Source of the DNA: Brevibacillus ruminantium
GTDB taxonomy: Bacteria; Bacillota; Bacilli; Brevibacillales; Brevibacillaceae
NCBI RefSeq assembly: GCF_023746555.1
Contig: NZ_CP098755.1
Span: forward strand, 5,481,001 to 5,545,000
Direction of reading: 5' to 3'
DNA: 64,000 nucleotides
Positions 16,094-25,017 of the stretch are shown here, piece after piece (the stretch's first letter is position 1; each line of letters begins with the position of its first letter). Under the pieces are notes generated by a model. The model did not search any database. It was not told the DNA's origin and was given only the letters and a program-made list of their open reading frames with translations. Made by a program: the position numbers and the translations under genes.

Positions 16094-17518
16094 CTATTGC
16101 TTTACATTTTGCTTGTATAGGTTATCTATGGTTTCAATCGCTTCTTTGTATGTTTTGTTATTTAAGGAATTCAGGAAGTTTTCCAGTTCCTCTCCATGTC
16201 TGTTAACTAATTTGTTACGTTCCTGATATTTTTTCGTTAATGCGGCAATTGTTTCTTCTGATAAGGTATTCCTGTAGCTTAATTCATTTAACGCACTAAA
16301 AATGTTGTAATCTTCATTATTTGATTTGGATGACCAATCCAGGCCAAATCTCAGAATACTGATTTCCTGATCGAGATGGATTTGGAAATTTTCATAGGAG
16401 GAATCAAATTGCCATCGCCACCATTTATCAGCCATTTCTTTTGCTTGATCTAATTCTCTTTGCAGTTCTTCCTGATTTTGAATCAGCACAAATCGGCCAC
16501 CTGCTGCCTCAGCCACCGCTTCTAGCTGTTGCTGTCCTTTTCTATCCGTTCCGAATCCAATGACATTGACAATCGGGGTGATGTCTGAAGAAGCCAGCTC
16601 TTTTGCTACTTTCACGGGATCTCCGTCACACGTCTCAATACCATCACTGACCAAGTAGATAATGTTGGTGTTTTTCACTCCAGGTAAGCCACCGAAATCT
16701 TTCATTGCTTCCTGAAGCGCATAGGCAATCGGTGTATATCCAGTCGGCCGGAATTTGGAAAGAGCATCTTGCATTTTACTTGCATCGTATGGCTCCATCC
16801 CGTATACCAGCTCACTGCTTCCGCATGAAAGCGCTTTGTCCGATGCCTTGCCGCTGCCCTTGTGGCCATATACCCTGAGTGCCACATTGGCCTCTTTGGG
16901 TAATGATTCGGCAAACGACATGATCGCGTCTTTGGCCGCTTCCATTCTCGTCTTCCCGCCAGCCCTTTCCGCCATGCTGCCGCTCGCATCCAGAATGATT
17001 TGCACATTATAGTTTTGCTTTACTGCGAAGCGTGGATCATCAATTTCTGGACTGCCGAAGGAGGCAACCTTAATCTGATCTATGATATCCAAAGGATCAG
17101 GATAATCCTCGGCAAAGAGACCCAGTAAGGCCAAAAAATATAGATTGATCGTTTCCTGATCCGGATTTTCAATGTCTGGGAATTGATTTAGCAACTTTTC
17201 AATTTCCTCTTTATCCTCATCACTCAGTTTCCGACCAGCATAAATACCTGTCGGGAATTGAGCAAACTCTTCAACTGTTGTTGGAATTTTTGCTACTCCT
17301 TCAGGGATCATGTTCTGCAATTGTTTTATTTTTTCTTCCCTGTTTGTTTGCACAGGTTCTGTTTGATTCGGATTTGAATTTGTCTGTGGAGACGCGATTG
17401 GATTTTCGTTACCCGTCTCCGTCCCGGGAGGCTGTCCCCCCTCTTGTGGACTACAAGCTGACATAACCAGAAAACAAATTAGTATTCCGGCAGTTGCTAT
17501 TCTTCCCGTCATTTTCAT
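16094..17518 (-). CDS. von Willebrand factor A (vWA) domain lipoprotein
   Basis: 474 aa. Signal peptide ending in the lipobox VMSAC (C22), then a Thr/Asn/Pro/Gln linker (about 25-62) and a helical segment (about 62-155). The vWA domain (about 168-345) has a complete metal site: DASGSM at about 177-182, Thr in PTGYTPI, and SDGIETCDGD near 291-300. The C-terminal 120 residues are charged helix. It is a paralogue of the 436-aa vWA lipoprotein at 9634 and the parent of the broken copy at 12880-13732. The lipobox is followed by a six-C tract that is shortened in the broken copy. It precedes the third GIxxx gene. Confidence 0.88.
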   Translation of the reverse strand: MKMTGRIATAGILICFLVMSACSPQEGGQPPGTETGNENPIASPQTNSNPNQTEPVQTNREEKIKQLQNMIPEGVAKIPTTVEEFAQFPTGIYAGRKLSDEDKEEIEKLLNQFPDIENPDQETINLYFLALLGLFAEDYPDPLDIIDQIKVASFGSPEIDDPRFAVKQNYNVQIILDASGSMAERAGGKTRMEAAKDAIMSFAESLPKEANVALRVYGHKGSGKASDKALSCGSSELVYGMEPYDASKMQDALSKFRPTGYTPIAYALQEAMKDFGGLPGVKNTNIIYLVSDGIETCDGDPVKVAKELASSDITPIVNVIGFGTDRKGQQQLEAVAEAAGGRFVLIQNQEELQRELDQAKEMADKWWRWQFDSSYENFQIHLDQEISILRFGLDWSSKSNNEDYNIFSALNELSYRNTLSEETIAALTKKYQERNKLVNRHGEELENFLNSLNNKTYKEAIETIDNLYKQNVKQ

Positions 17519-17564
17519 CCGCCCGTACCCTCCGCGTGACTAAATAGCTGAAATGTTCTTTTAG

Positions 17565-17600
17565 AGTTGGATGGTGGAGGAATATCTCCACCATCCAACT
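17565..17600 (-). other. Strong intergenic hairpin between pilin and vWA genes
   Basis: Perfect 15-bp stem (AGTTGGATGGTGGAG and its complement) with a 6-base loop, 19 bases past the pilin stop. No T-run follows on the minus strand, so it is more likely an mRNA-stabilising or partial-attenuation hairpin than a full terminator. Such a structure would let the pilin be made in excess over the genes behind it. Confidence 0.7.
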
Positions 17601-17618
17601 GCTTTGCAATGTATGATT

Positions 17619-17837
17619 TTAAGAATCACCTTTGATCCCTTTAATGATGTTGGAAAGTGTCTTTGACACTGCTTTTCCAACTGCCGTGTCTCCGCCGTCT
17701 TTAAAAACACCCTGAATCGCACCCAGAATCACAATAACCACCCCAGCCAGTGCGATCCACTCTACAGCCTGGGCACCTTTCTCGTTCTGCAGAGCACCCG
17801 TTACCTTTACATACAGCTTTTGCATCATCGTTTTCAT
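17619..17837 (-). CDS. flp: Flp/Fap-family type IVb pilin
   Basis: 72 aa. The N-terminus has the Flp prepilin pattern: a basic leader ending in NEKG, then AQAVEWIALAGVVIVILGAI. Glu5 of the predicted mature protein and the hydrophobic helix needed for pilus packing are both present. The mature subunit would be about 50 residues, usual for Flp pilins. It would be processed by the A24-type peptidase at 23207 and assembled by TadA/B/C. GAAGGGAG lies upstream, and a strong hairpin follows. It is the only major-pilin candidate in the window. Confidence 0.9.
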   Translation of the reverse strand: MKTMMQKLYVKVTGALQNEKGAQAVEWIALAGVVIVILGAIQGVFKDGGDTAVGKAVSKTLSNIIKGIKGDS

Positions 17838-17987
17838 ACTTTTTACTCCCTTCTATTTTTGATTTCATGAAGAAAATATGAATGACCTGCGGCAAGCACC
17901 CGGCACCGAGACACTTCCCCTCCCCCTCTTCCTGACATCACCCCTTTCACATCGACATCCTGTTCCCGCACATGTACTGCCATTTCT

Positions 17988-18911
17988 TCAAGAAAAGACT
18001 TTCGCATACCCCAAGATGTTTAATACCATCAACCCGCCGATCATAATGACAGCCGTCGGAGCGACAACAAATGTGGTAATCAGCGTAATTTTCGGCGAGG
18101 CCTTGGCTGCCTTTTCCTTCACCAGTTCTTTACGCATTTTGCGCATATTTTCAGCCTGGAGCTTAAACGTGACAGCGATCGGCACTCCCAGCTTCATGCC
18201 CTGAATCAAGGCCTTGATCAAAAGCTGAAATTCAGGATTGTCATTTCGTTTCAGCAATTGCTCATAGGCTTGTTCTCGTTGGACCCCAAGCTCGATCTCC
18301 TGCATGAATCGGGAAAACTCCTCTCGAATCGGGCCGGTAAAGTGGCGAACCACTTCCCGCAAGGCGTGATCCAGGCCGACTCCTGCTTGCAGGGTAACGC
18401 TGACTGTATCCAAAAACTCAGGCAGGTCGTAGCGAAGCTGTTGCTGCCGCTCCTTTCCCTTTTTCTTGATCAGGAAAATGGGGAGGAAGTACCCGATCAA
18501 TGGCCAGAACACCAAGCCAAACTGAGAGAGGGGAAATCCGAGGACAAAAAATACGCTTCCCGCAAAAAAGCCCAGCAACGTGAGGACGATTTTGACTCCC
18601 TGAAAACGGGCCACCGTCAAATCAAGCGGACTGCCTGCCTTTAATAGCCAATCCTCTACTTCATGGGCCTCACTGAAAAAATTGACCCGTTGACCCAGCG
18701 CCGCATAATCATCGCCATATTTTAAAATCCGCTTCATCAATCGCTTGGCGACGTTTTCCTGCTTCTGGGTCCGCGCGTTTTGGTATCCGGTAATCTCCGA
18801 GACACGCTCGACCAGCAGTCTTCTTTGTGTCAAATATTGGTACCACATTCTGAGAGATATGACAAATAACGGAAGTGAAACGAACAAACATGTCAGTATC
18901 AGGTCATCCAT
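17988..18911 (-). CDS. tadC: TadC-like type II/IV secretion F-domain protein
   Basis: 307 aa. Membrane platform protein of Tad pili. An N-terminal membrane helix, two further helices in the middle (about 100-145) and one at the C-terminus flank the T2SSF domain (GVGLDHALREVVRHFTGPIREEF, ELGVQREQAYEQLLKRNDNPE). It follows TadB with 4 bases between the genes, a standard tadB-tadC arrangement. The 150-base gap that follows contains only the pilin leader. Confidence 0.9.
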   Translation of the reverse strand: MDDLILTCLFVSLPLFVISLRMWYQYLTQRRLLVERVSEITGYQNARTQKQENVAKRLMKRILKYGDDYAALGQRVNFFSEAHEVEDWLLKAGSPLDLTVARFQGVKIVLTLLGFFAGSVFFVLGFPLSQFGLVFWPLIGYFLPIFLIKKKGKERQQQLRYDLPEFLDTVSVTLQAGVGLDHALREVVRHFTGPIREEFSRFMQEIELGVQREQAYEQLLKRNDNPEFQLLIKALIQGMKLGVPIAVTFKLQAENMRKMRKELVKEKAAKASPKITLITTFVVAPTAVIMIGGLMVLNILGYAKVFS

Positions 18912-18915
18912 GGAA

Positions 18916-19842
18916 TCACACCTTTATGTTTGTCACTTTTTTTACAAGCACAAATGACAAGACTGTACCGGTCAGAAACAAACCTAATAGGATGTAGCCC
19001 ACCGGCGTAAACAACGGATCGATAAAGCCCTTGTTCATCATGTTCATCATAAACAACAGGACAATCGGCATGATCGGCACCAGAATCGATACATAGCGCT
19101 GTTCCGCTGTCATCGTCTTGATCTCCTGAGCCACCAATCTGCGTTCTTCCAGCGTTTCGGCCATCTCGTACAAAACCTCGCTCAGATTGCCTCCCGCTCG
19201 CCTTTGGATGAGAAGGGTAGCGGAAAAGATGCGAAAATCCCGTGTTGGGATGCGCTGCTCCATGTCCGCGATGGCCCTTTCAAAGTTAACCCCCAGTTGC
19301 AATTCCCGGGACATTTTCCCGAACTCTTCCTTTACCGGGTCCATCATCTCTTTGGCGACCAGTTCGATTCCCTGTGTCAGCGTAAGTCCCGCCCGCAAGG
19401 AGTTTGCCAGCATGCGGCATACCTCGGAGAGCTGGTCATTCAGCCGCTCCTGGTACTTGTTGCGCCTGATGAGGAACAGCAGCTTTTGAATCGCGTAAAT
19501 CACGGCAATACTCAGCACGATATGATAGGGGGAGCCAATCCCTACGATATTGCCCAACAGGTAGGCGATACCGATCACACCGACGATCATTCCTGCGTAA
19601 AACTCTGAGGGGGCTAGCGGAATATTGGCCTTTTTCAGTTTCTTCCGCATCTCCTGGGCACGCGCAGTCTGGTCGAAGCGGTCTCCCCATACGAGCAGGA
19701 CACTTTTCCGCCTTGCCCCGGCGCCGTACCATTCTTCTGCTTTCTTTTTCCACCCGCTCTTTTTCGAGCGATAGCCCAGAAGTTCGTACATCCCCCATAT
19801 CCCCACCAGTACGGAAAGACTAACGGTCATAAAAATAGCCAC
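18916..19842 (-). CDS. tadB: TadB-like type II/IV secretion F-domain protein
   Basis: 308 aa. Partner of TadC in the inner platform that couples the TadA motor to pilin extrusion. N-terminal helix (about 3-20), paired helices near 95-135, a T2SSF domain (LRAGLTLTQGIELVAKEMMDPV, RRAGGNLSEVLYEMAETLEERR) and C-terminal helices. The start is taken as GTG 19842 (MAIFMTVSL) with GAGG upstream; an ATG four codons in is possible. It lies 11 bases behind TadA. Confidence 0.9.
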   Translation of the reverse strand: MAIFMTVSLSVLVGIWGMYELLGYRSKKSGWKKKAEEWYGAGARRKSVLLVWGDRFDQTARAQEMRKKLKKANIPLAPSEFYAGMIVGVIGIAYLLGNIVGIGSPYHIVLSIAVIYAIQKLLFLIRRNKYQERLNDQLSEVCRMLANSLRAGLTLTQGIELVAKEMMDPVKEEFGKMSRELQLGVNFERAIADMEQRIPTRDFRIFSATLLIQRRAGGNLSEVLYEMAETLEERRLVAQEIKTMTAEQRYVSILVPIMPIVLLFMMNMMNKGFIDPLFTPVGYILLGLFLTGTVLSFVLVKKVTNIKV

Positions 19843-19853
19843 GCGTCCTCACC

Positions 19854-21203
19854 TCATTCCCGGAACAGCGATTCATCCATATCAATCCCAAATACTTGCA
19901 AGCGCTCCAGACAGTGGGGGATCACCCCTGTTGGCCTGTAATATCCCAACACTTCCCCGCGGCTGCCCATACCCGTTCGTTTGAAGTGGAAAATCTCATT
20001 GACTTCCACCTTTTTATCCTTGGTCGTCACCACCTCGGAGATGGACATCATTTTGCGCGTTCCGTCGGTGAGACGCATCACCTGTACGATAATGTCCAGG
20101 GCGCTGACGATGTATTCGCGGATGATTGAGGACGGCAAATCCATCCCGGCCATCACGACCATCCCCTCCAGCCGGTTAAACGCATCATTCGGCGAGTTGG
20201 CGTGAACCGTGGTCAATGAGCCCTCGTGACCGGTATTCATTGCCTGCAGCATATCGAACGCCTCGGCGCCGCGAACCTCACCCACAATAATCCGGTCCGG
20301 CCTCATCCGCAGCGAGTTGCGGACCAGATTGCGGATGGTGATTTCACCTTTGCCCTCCATATTGGGCGGCCGTGCTTCCATCCCGACCACGCCAGGGCGG
20401 TCCAGCTTCAGCTCGGCGGAGTCCTCGATCGTGACGACGCGCTCGTAGTGCGGGATCGCTCTCGACAGAGCGTTGAGCAGGGTTGTTTTCCCGCTACCCG
20501 TACCGCCGGAGATCAGTACGTTCAGTTTGGCCTGGACGACCGCTTGCAAAAATCTGGACATCCTTTCGTCAAAGGAGCCGAATTGCATCAAATCATTCAT
20601 CGAGTACGGATCTTTGCGGAATTTCCGAATCGAGACAAGCGTTCCATTCAAGCTGATGGGCGGAATCACGGCATTCACACGGCTGCCATCCTTCAGGCGG
20701 GCATCCACCATCGGGGAGCTTTCGTCAATCCGCCGACCCAGCGGCGCTACGATCCGGTCCACGATATGGCGCAAATGCTCCTCATCGCGAAATTTGAGTC
20801 CGGTCAATTCCAGGCGACCCTTTTTCTCGATGTAAACTTCCCTATGCCCGTTGATGGAAATCTCTGTGATCTCAGCGTCTGCCAAGAGCGGCTCCAGAGG
20901 TCCCAGCCCCACCGATTCGTTGATCAGACGTGTGAGCAACAGCTCTTTTTCGCTGCGCGGAATGACCACCTTTTCTTCCGACATGTACTTGGACACGATC
21001 CGCTCGATCGCTTGCCGCAGCTCTGCTGCATCCAGGCTGGTCAACCGCTCCAGATTCTTCTCCCGCAACAGCCTTGCTTTATAGTGGTCAGCCAATTGAT
21101 CAATATAGGGATTTTGCTGAACAGGGGCTGGTGCCACCGCAAGCGTCTTCGTCGCCTGGTCTTTGAGTTTGTTTAATTCTTGCTTACGTGAAAACAAGCC
21201 CAT
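19854..21203 (-). CDS. tadA: TadA/CpaF secretion ATPase
   Basis: 449 aa. Hexameric motor ATPase that powers Flp pilus assembly. The N-terminal domain precedes the catalytic core with Walker [16 protein letters not shown] at about 232-246, an Asp box [12 protein letters not shown], Walker B region [19 protein letters not shown] and the His box [15 protein letters not shown]. All key residues are present and the length is normal for TadA/CpaF. AGGAGGG ribosome site. It is the central gene of the tad operon. Confidence 0.95.
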   Translation of the reverse strand: MGLFSRKQELNKLKDQATKTLAVAPAPVQQNPYIDQLADHYKARLLREKNLERLTSLDAAELRQAIERIVSKYMSEEKVVIPRSEKELLLTRLINESVGLGPLEPLLADAEITEISINGHREVYIEKKGRLELTGLKFRDEEHLRHIVDRIVAPLGRRIDESSPMVDARLKDGSRVNAVIPPISLNGTLVSIRKFRKDPYSMNDLMQFGSFDERMSRFLQAVVQAKLNVLISGGTGSGKTTLLNALSRAIPHYERVVTIEDSAELKLDRPGVVGMEARPPNMEGKGEITIRNLVRNSLRMRPDRIIVGEVRGAEAFDMLQAMNTGHEGSLTTVHANSPNDAFNRLEGMVVMAGMDLPSSIIREYIVSALDIIVQVMRLTDGTRKMMSISEVVTTKDKKVEVNEIFHFKRTGMGSRGEVLGYYRPTGVIPHCLERLQVFGIDMDESLFRE

Positions 21204-21215
21204 CGCTCATCCCTC

Positions 21216-22373
21216 CTACGTTAATTTGCTCAGTACCCATTTGCGGATATCTTTGGCCACAGGGCCCAGCTTCTTTTCATTGGCCGTCTTTTGCAGCGGT
21301 ACACCCTGGTTGACAGCCGCTTGAACCTCCCGTTGATCCATGCCAATCTGGGCGGCAATCGGGACGGGGATCAAGCCCTTTAAATCGGCGACCGAAAATT
21401 CATTGTGTTTGCTTACCATGTTTACCACGATTTCGAGACGTCCCTCGGTATCAATGCCAAGTTGTCTAAAGAGATTTCCTACAAGGCGGAAGCCCTGAAC
21501 AGACGGGGTATCCAGAGTCATTACGTAATAAATCTGATCAGACTCCTCGAGTGCCGTATAGGTCAGCTCATCCATGTGGGTCGGCAGATCAATAATCACG
21601 TAGTCGTAGCTGCGCCGGCTGGCGCGAATCAGGCGGCTGATAAACTCTTCGGTCATCTGTTCCGCTGTTTCGGCATCGCGCGGACTCAGCATTACTTCCA
21701 GCTTGGAATGAAGCTCACGCTGCGTGACGTTGCGAATATGGTTTTCGTTCATCTCATGCAGGACGGGAACCAGATCAGCTAGGGTCCGGTTGGTGTCCAG
21801 CGATAAAAATGTCTCCACACCGCCGTATTGCAGATTCAGATCGATCAACAGCACACGGTTCGCTGATTCGAGCTTTAGCGCCTGTGCATAGCCGGACGAC
21901 AGCTGCGTGCGGCCGCTCCCGCCTTTTCCGCTGTAAAAGGAGATCACCTTTCCTCTCCCGCGAGCAAATGGCTGCCCCGATAACGAGGCTTCCTGCTTTC
22001 GCTGCTGTTGATGCATCAGCTCTGCGATTTTCTCCATGCGGTCGTTTAATAAATTCAGTTCGTCCGGCAGAAGGATATACTCTACCGCACCCGCCCGGAC
22101 AACATCCCGCAGCAGGACAAAATCCTGCTTTTCGGTTAAAAAGATGATGATCGCTTGCGGAAGCTCGTTTTGAATGTATTGGATCAACTCAATGCCCGAG
22201 CCGTCTTCCGGCTGCACCAGCAGTACTGCGTCAGGCCCGATGCGGTCAATTTCCAGTTTTACTTCACGCGATGTCGTGAATTGGACATCGTATTGTGCCA
22301 GTGTTTCACTCAGCAGATCCTTGACAGAATCGTAATCGACGACGACGAGTATTTTGGCCGTATCCATGCTCAT
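21216..22373 (-). CDS. tadZ: TadZ/CpaE-like MinD-family ATPase
   Basis: 385 aa. An N-terminal atypical receiver-like domain (ILVVVDYDSVKDLLSETL, residues 1-125) is followed by a MinD/ParA-like ATPase domain with the deviant Walker A FYSGKGGSGRTQLSSGYA near 145. TadZ/CpaE proteins place the pilus machine in the cell. The start overlaps the stop of the CpaB-like gene (ATGA). The Walker A lacks the usual Thr after GSG-R, but Arg-Thr is common in CpaE relatives. Confidence 0.88.
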   Translation of the reverse strand: MSMDTAKILVVVDYDSVKDLLSETLAQYDVQFTTSREVKLEIDRIGPDAVLLVQPEDGSGIELIQYIQNELPQAIIIFLTEKQDFVLLRDVVRAGAVEYILLPDELNLLNDRMEKIAELMHQQQRKQEASLSGQPFARGRGKVISFYSGKGGSGRTQLSSGYAQALKLESANRVLLIDLNLQYGGVETFLSLDTNRTLADLVPVLHEMNENHIRNVTQRELHSKLEVMLSPRDAETAEQMTEEFISRLIRASRRSYDYVIIDLPTHMDELTYTALEESDQIYYVMTLDTPSVQGFRLVGNLFRQLGIDTEGRLEIVVNMVSKHNEFSVADLKGLIPVPIAAQIGMDQREVQAAVNQGVPLQKTANEKKLGPVAKDIRKWVLSKLT

Positions 22374-23137
22374 GGCTGCGCAGCCTCCGTTTGCGGGATT
22401 GCTAAGGGCTGCTGCATGGGTTGCTGCACGGGCTGCTGCCCTGCCCTGATTCTGCCAGCAGGATCTGACAGAGACGCTCCCGGCTCTCTCGGCCTCGTTC
22501 GGAAGGGTTCTGGGATCACCAGGTTCCCTTTGCCTACATTGGCCTTTAAGATGCGCATGACGGATACATAATGCTGCTGGTGGATGAACGCGGGTACCTT
22601 GTCAAAAGGCAGTTCCAACGCTGCACCTTTAAATTCATTTTCCGACTTTGAAACCATCGCGACTGGTACGTCAACCATGAATACCTCTGTCACAGGCAGG
22701 TCATTTACCTCGTACGAAACGATAATATCGACACGATCCAAAGCCTCCAGCTGCTGGTCAAAAATGACTCGATCCGAAGCGTATACCGTAACGAGGCGAT
22801 TGTTTTCTTCCCGGAGCTGGGCTGTAGGCTTGATCATGTTTTTCGTGATGATATCCCCTTCCGATAAAGGAACAACCGTGACCTGACCCTGCAAGGCTGC
22901 TTTGTCTGTTATGTATGAATTGTCCACGAACTTTTTCGGAATTTGCTTGGCCCTCACCTGTTCCGGAGAGATAGGAGCGCGCGACGCAATGTCGGTATTC
23001 GCTACATAAATATCTACCATCTGTCCAAGCTGTTCATTCATCTCATTGATCTTGTTCACAATGAGAAAACCGGCAGTCACTGCAAGTAAAAAAGATAAGG
23101 AAAGAAAGAGAATTGCTCTTCGTTTTGACTCCAGCAT
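22370..23137 (-). CDS. cpaB: CpaB/RcpC-like SAF-domain pilus protein
   Basis: 255 aa. An N-terminal membrane anchor (about 8-28) is followed by a SAF domain (IASRAPISPEQVRAKQIP, VVPLSEGDIITKNMI) and the RcpC/CpaB C-terminal part. The tail is Gln/Pro-rich (GQQPVQQPMQQPLAIP). In Gram-negative Tad systems this protein works with the secretin. No secretin is present here, as expected for a single-membrane cell, so it may act in the cell wall (inference). ATGA overlap with TadZ. Confidence 0.85.
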   Translation of the reverse strand: MLESKRRAILFLSLSFLLAVTAGFLIVNKINEMNEQLGQMVDIYVANTDIASRAPISPEQVRAKQIPKKFVDNSYITDKAALQGQVTVVPLSEGDIITKNMIKPTAQLREENNRLVTVYASDRVIFDQQLEALDRVDIIVSYEVNDLPVTEVFMVDVPVAMVSKSENEFKGAALELPFDKVPAFIHQQHYVSVMRILKANVGKGNLVIPEPFRTRPREPGASLSDPAGRIRAGQQPVQQPMQQPLAIPQTEAAQP

Positions 23138-23206
23138 CAGAAGGATACCTCTCCTTGTTTGAATGTTCTGTCCACTGGCTGCTCAATCTGGTGAATGAGA
23201 GATGCC

Positions 23207-23656
23207 TTAGCCAAGGGACAGCAAAAGCAAAGCCGTCGTTCCCCCTGCAATGAAAGGGGCCATTGGCAGCGCCTGGGATCCTCCCGTCTTTCGAGAAAAT
23301 TTGCTGGCAATCCAGATCGGTATGGCGACAAGACAAGCAAGGATATACGTAAAAACAAGTGCATAGATTCCTGCCTGCCATCCCACTGCTGCTCCCACCA
23401 GCGCGAGGAGCTTGATGTCCCCTCCGCCCAGTTGTCCTCGGCTGACAATGGCCATCAGCAAGCTGATTCCCCCCAAAAGGAGCATACCGAGCATATACGT
23501 GAACCATTGTCCGGGGTGTAAAATGGCATGAACAATTAAAAAATAGGCGATGCCCGGCAAAGTAAGCCAGTTATAGATCATGCGTCGGCGTATGTCCGTG
23601 ATGGTGGCAATGACCATGATCAGGCACATCGGGATGACGATGAGTACCCATTCCAA
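23207..23656 (-). CDS. tadV: Prepilin peptidase, A24/TadV-type
   Basis: 149 aa polytopic membrane aspartyl peptidase. The two catalytic Asp positions are visible: TDIRRRMIYNW near residue 21 and GQLGGGDIKLLALVG near 75. It lacks the N-methyltransferase domain, as expected for TadV/CpaA. It would cleave the Flp pilin and the TadE/F pseudopilins. The start is TTG 23656, chosen because GGAGGGGAG lies 7 bases upstream; there is no better ATG. Confidence 0.9.
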   Translation of the reverse strand: MEWVLIVIPMCLIMVIATITDIRRRMIYNWLTLPGIAYFLIVHAILHPGQWFTYMLGMLLLGGISLLMAIVSRGQLGGGDIKLLALVGAAVGWQAGIYALVFTYILACLVAIPIWIASKFSRKTGGSQALPMAPFIAGGTTALLLLSLG

Positions 23657-23784
23657 AAAGTGACTCCCCTCCTTCCGGTAAGGCTTCTTTCCTATCTAAA
23701 CGGATGGATTTGGTAAAATGTTGCTGAATTTGGGAATTTTTTTCGCAGGCCTGATGACTTTTCGCAGGCAGAAAGTCTTCCGCC

Positions 23785-24567
23785 CTACAAACTGCTCATT
23801 TTTGTCGGTGCAAAAATCGCCTGGACATAGGGAATATGAGACGGCAGTGTCTGATTCTCCAGATCGACGACGATATCACTGCCTGGCAGGTCGACTGTCA
23901 CACCCTTCCGCACGACCCATACCTGCTTCCCCTCTGTCTTGGCCGCCAGTATTTGCTGCCACAATTCGGATAGCTCTCCTGTTTTATGTACCTTCAGCTT
24001 CCCGTCTTCCTGCGTATAGACCTGTTTAAATGTTGCCTTGGCAGGTGGTTTGTACATGCTCCGATGCTTTTTTACAACAGCAAAGGGGCCCACCTCAGCA
24101 ACAAAGCTCCATGGCGTGCAACGGCTTTTGAAATACTGCGTATGAATGAGAATTTTTTCATACGTCAAATGCTGTTCTTGCTTTTCAAGCCACTCCGTCA
24201 ACGTATGGATCAAATAAATCAGCTCTGCTTTGTTGCCTTTTGTTGCATCAAACGGGATCGGAATCAGTCTGAGGTCTGGCGTGAGGAGATTGCGAACGCG
24301 GTTCAGATTCTGAATGGACGTATAAGCGGGGTCATAGAAGTGTAAGATCATCTGTGTTTGCTTCGCAGCATCCTGAAAAAAGGCAAGCTCTTCGGAAAGG
24401 GAGTAGGGCTCTAGAGGCACTGCTGTTGAAAAAAAACCAGGCTTCGTTTTTTCGATGAACTCCCGAAGCGTATGCTCCTTTTTTAAGACAGTTGGCTTGA
24501 TCTTGAGCCTGCCTTGTAAAAATGGGAGTTCTGTAATGCCGAATAGCTCCTCCAATACAATTCGCAT
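23785..24567 (-). CDS. Uncharacterised protein at the head of the tad operon
   Basis: 260 aa, soluble by appearance and without a signal peptide. I do not recognise a family. The N-terminus (LEELFGITELPFLQGRLKIK) and a middle segment about sharing or searching a coordinate-like stretch (RNLLTPDLRLIPIPFDATKG) give no catalytic pattern. The C-terminal 60 residues are beta-like (GKQVWVVRKGVTVDLPGSDIV). It lies 128 bases upstream of the prepilin peptidase on the same strand, so it is probably the first gene of the tad transcript. AGGAG precedes the start. Confidence 0.65.
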   Translation of the reverse strand: MRIVLEELFGITELPFLQGRLKIKPTVLKKEHTLREFIEKTKPGFFSTAVPLEPYSLSEELAFFQDAAKQTQMILHFYDPAYTSIQNLNRVRNLLTPDLRLIPIPFDATKGNKAELIYLIHTLTEWLEKQEQHLTYEKILIHTQYFKSRCTPWSFVAEVGPFAVVKKHRSMYKPPAKATFKQVYTQEDGKLKVHKTGELSELWQQILAAKTEGKQVWVVRKGVTVDLPGSDIVVDLENQTLPSHIPYVQAIFAPTKMSSL

Positions 24568-24950
24568 ACCTCATTAACTCCTATTCTGTTGACGTATATT
24601 TTTTCGTAGTACAAAGGGAATGATCTGTAAATCAACCATTTTTAACCACAAAGCTACCAATAATACGGGAATTCGTAAACAGCCAAGCTAAAAAACCGTT
24701 CCCAAGGCTTGGTTTCTTTTTTTCTCTATAGTCTGAATGTCTTATCCCTTCCTCCTTCGTCCTGAATACGAAAGGGAAACCAGGATAAAGGCCCCTCACC
24801 TCCGCCATTCCCTTGTTCCTAAACATAAACAAAATTCAAATTGCATGTAGATAACATGAGCGACGCGTGATGGATGCGCAACCTCTCCTGTACAAATCTT
24901 CCGGCAACCCGGGATGACATGAAGAAGGGAAAAGGCGCATCGCTGAACGC
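24568..24950. other. Intergenic region ahead of the tad operon
   Basis: About 380 bases without a convincing gene. It presumably carries the promoter for the tad transcript. A short open frame on the minus strand (24632-24832) has no family-like features or good ribosome site, and I do not call it. I see no clear operator. Confidence 0.5.
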
Positions 24951-24980
24951 AAAAAAAACGCGGAACATACATCCGCGTTT
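24951..24980 (-). terminator. Rho-independent terminator of the AAA+ operon
   Basis: On the minus strand an AACGCGGA arm pairs with TCCGCGTT and runs into eight T bases. It lies 38 bases past the stop of the acidic-repeat membrane protein and separates that operon from the tad operon. Confidence 0.88.
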
Positions 24981-25017
24981 GACGAGGGAATTACTCTACT
25001 TTGGTTATATTTCACAC

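Noticed and set aside
20226-21176. 316-codon open frame on the plus strand opposite tadA
   Set aside because: It is antisense to an excellent TadA coding sequence. Its composition reflects the high-GC complement, and no domain is visible.
24632-24832. 66-codon minus-strand frame ahead of the tad operon
   Set aside because: No recognisable features and no convincing start; treated as intergenic.
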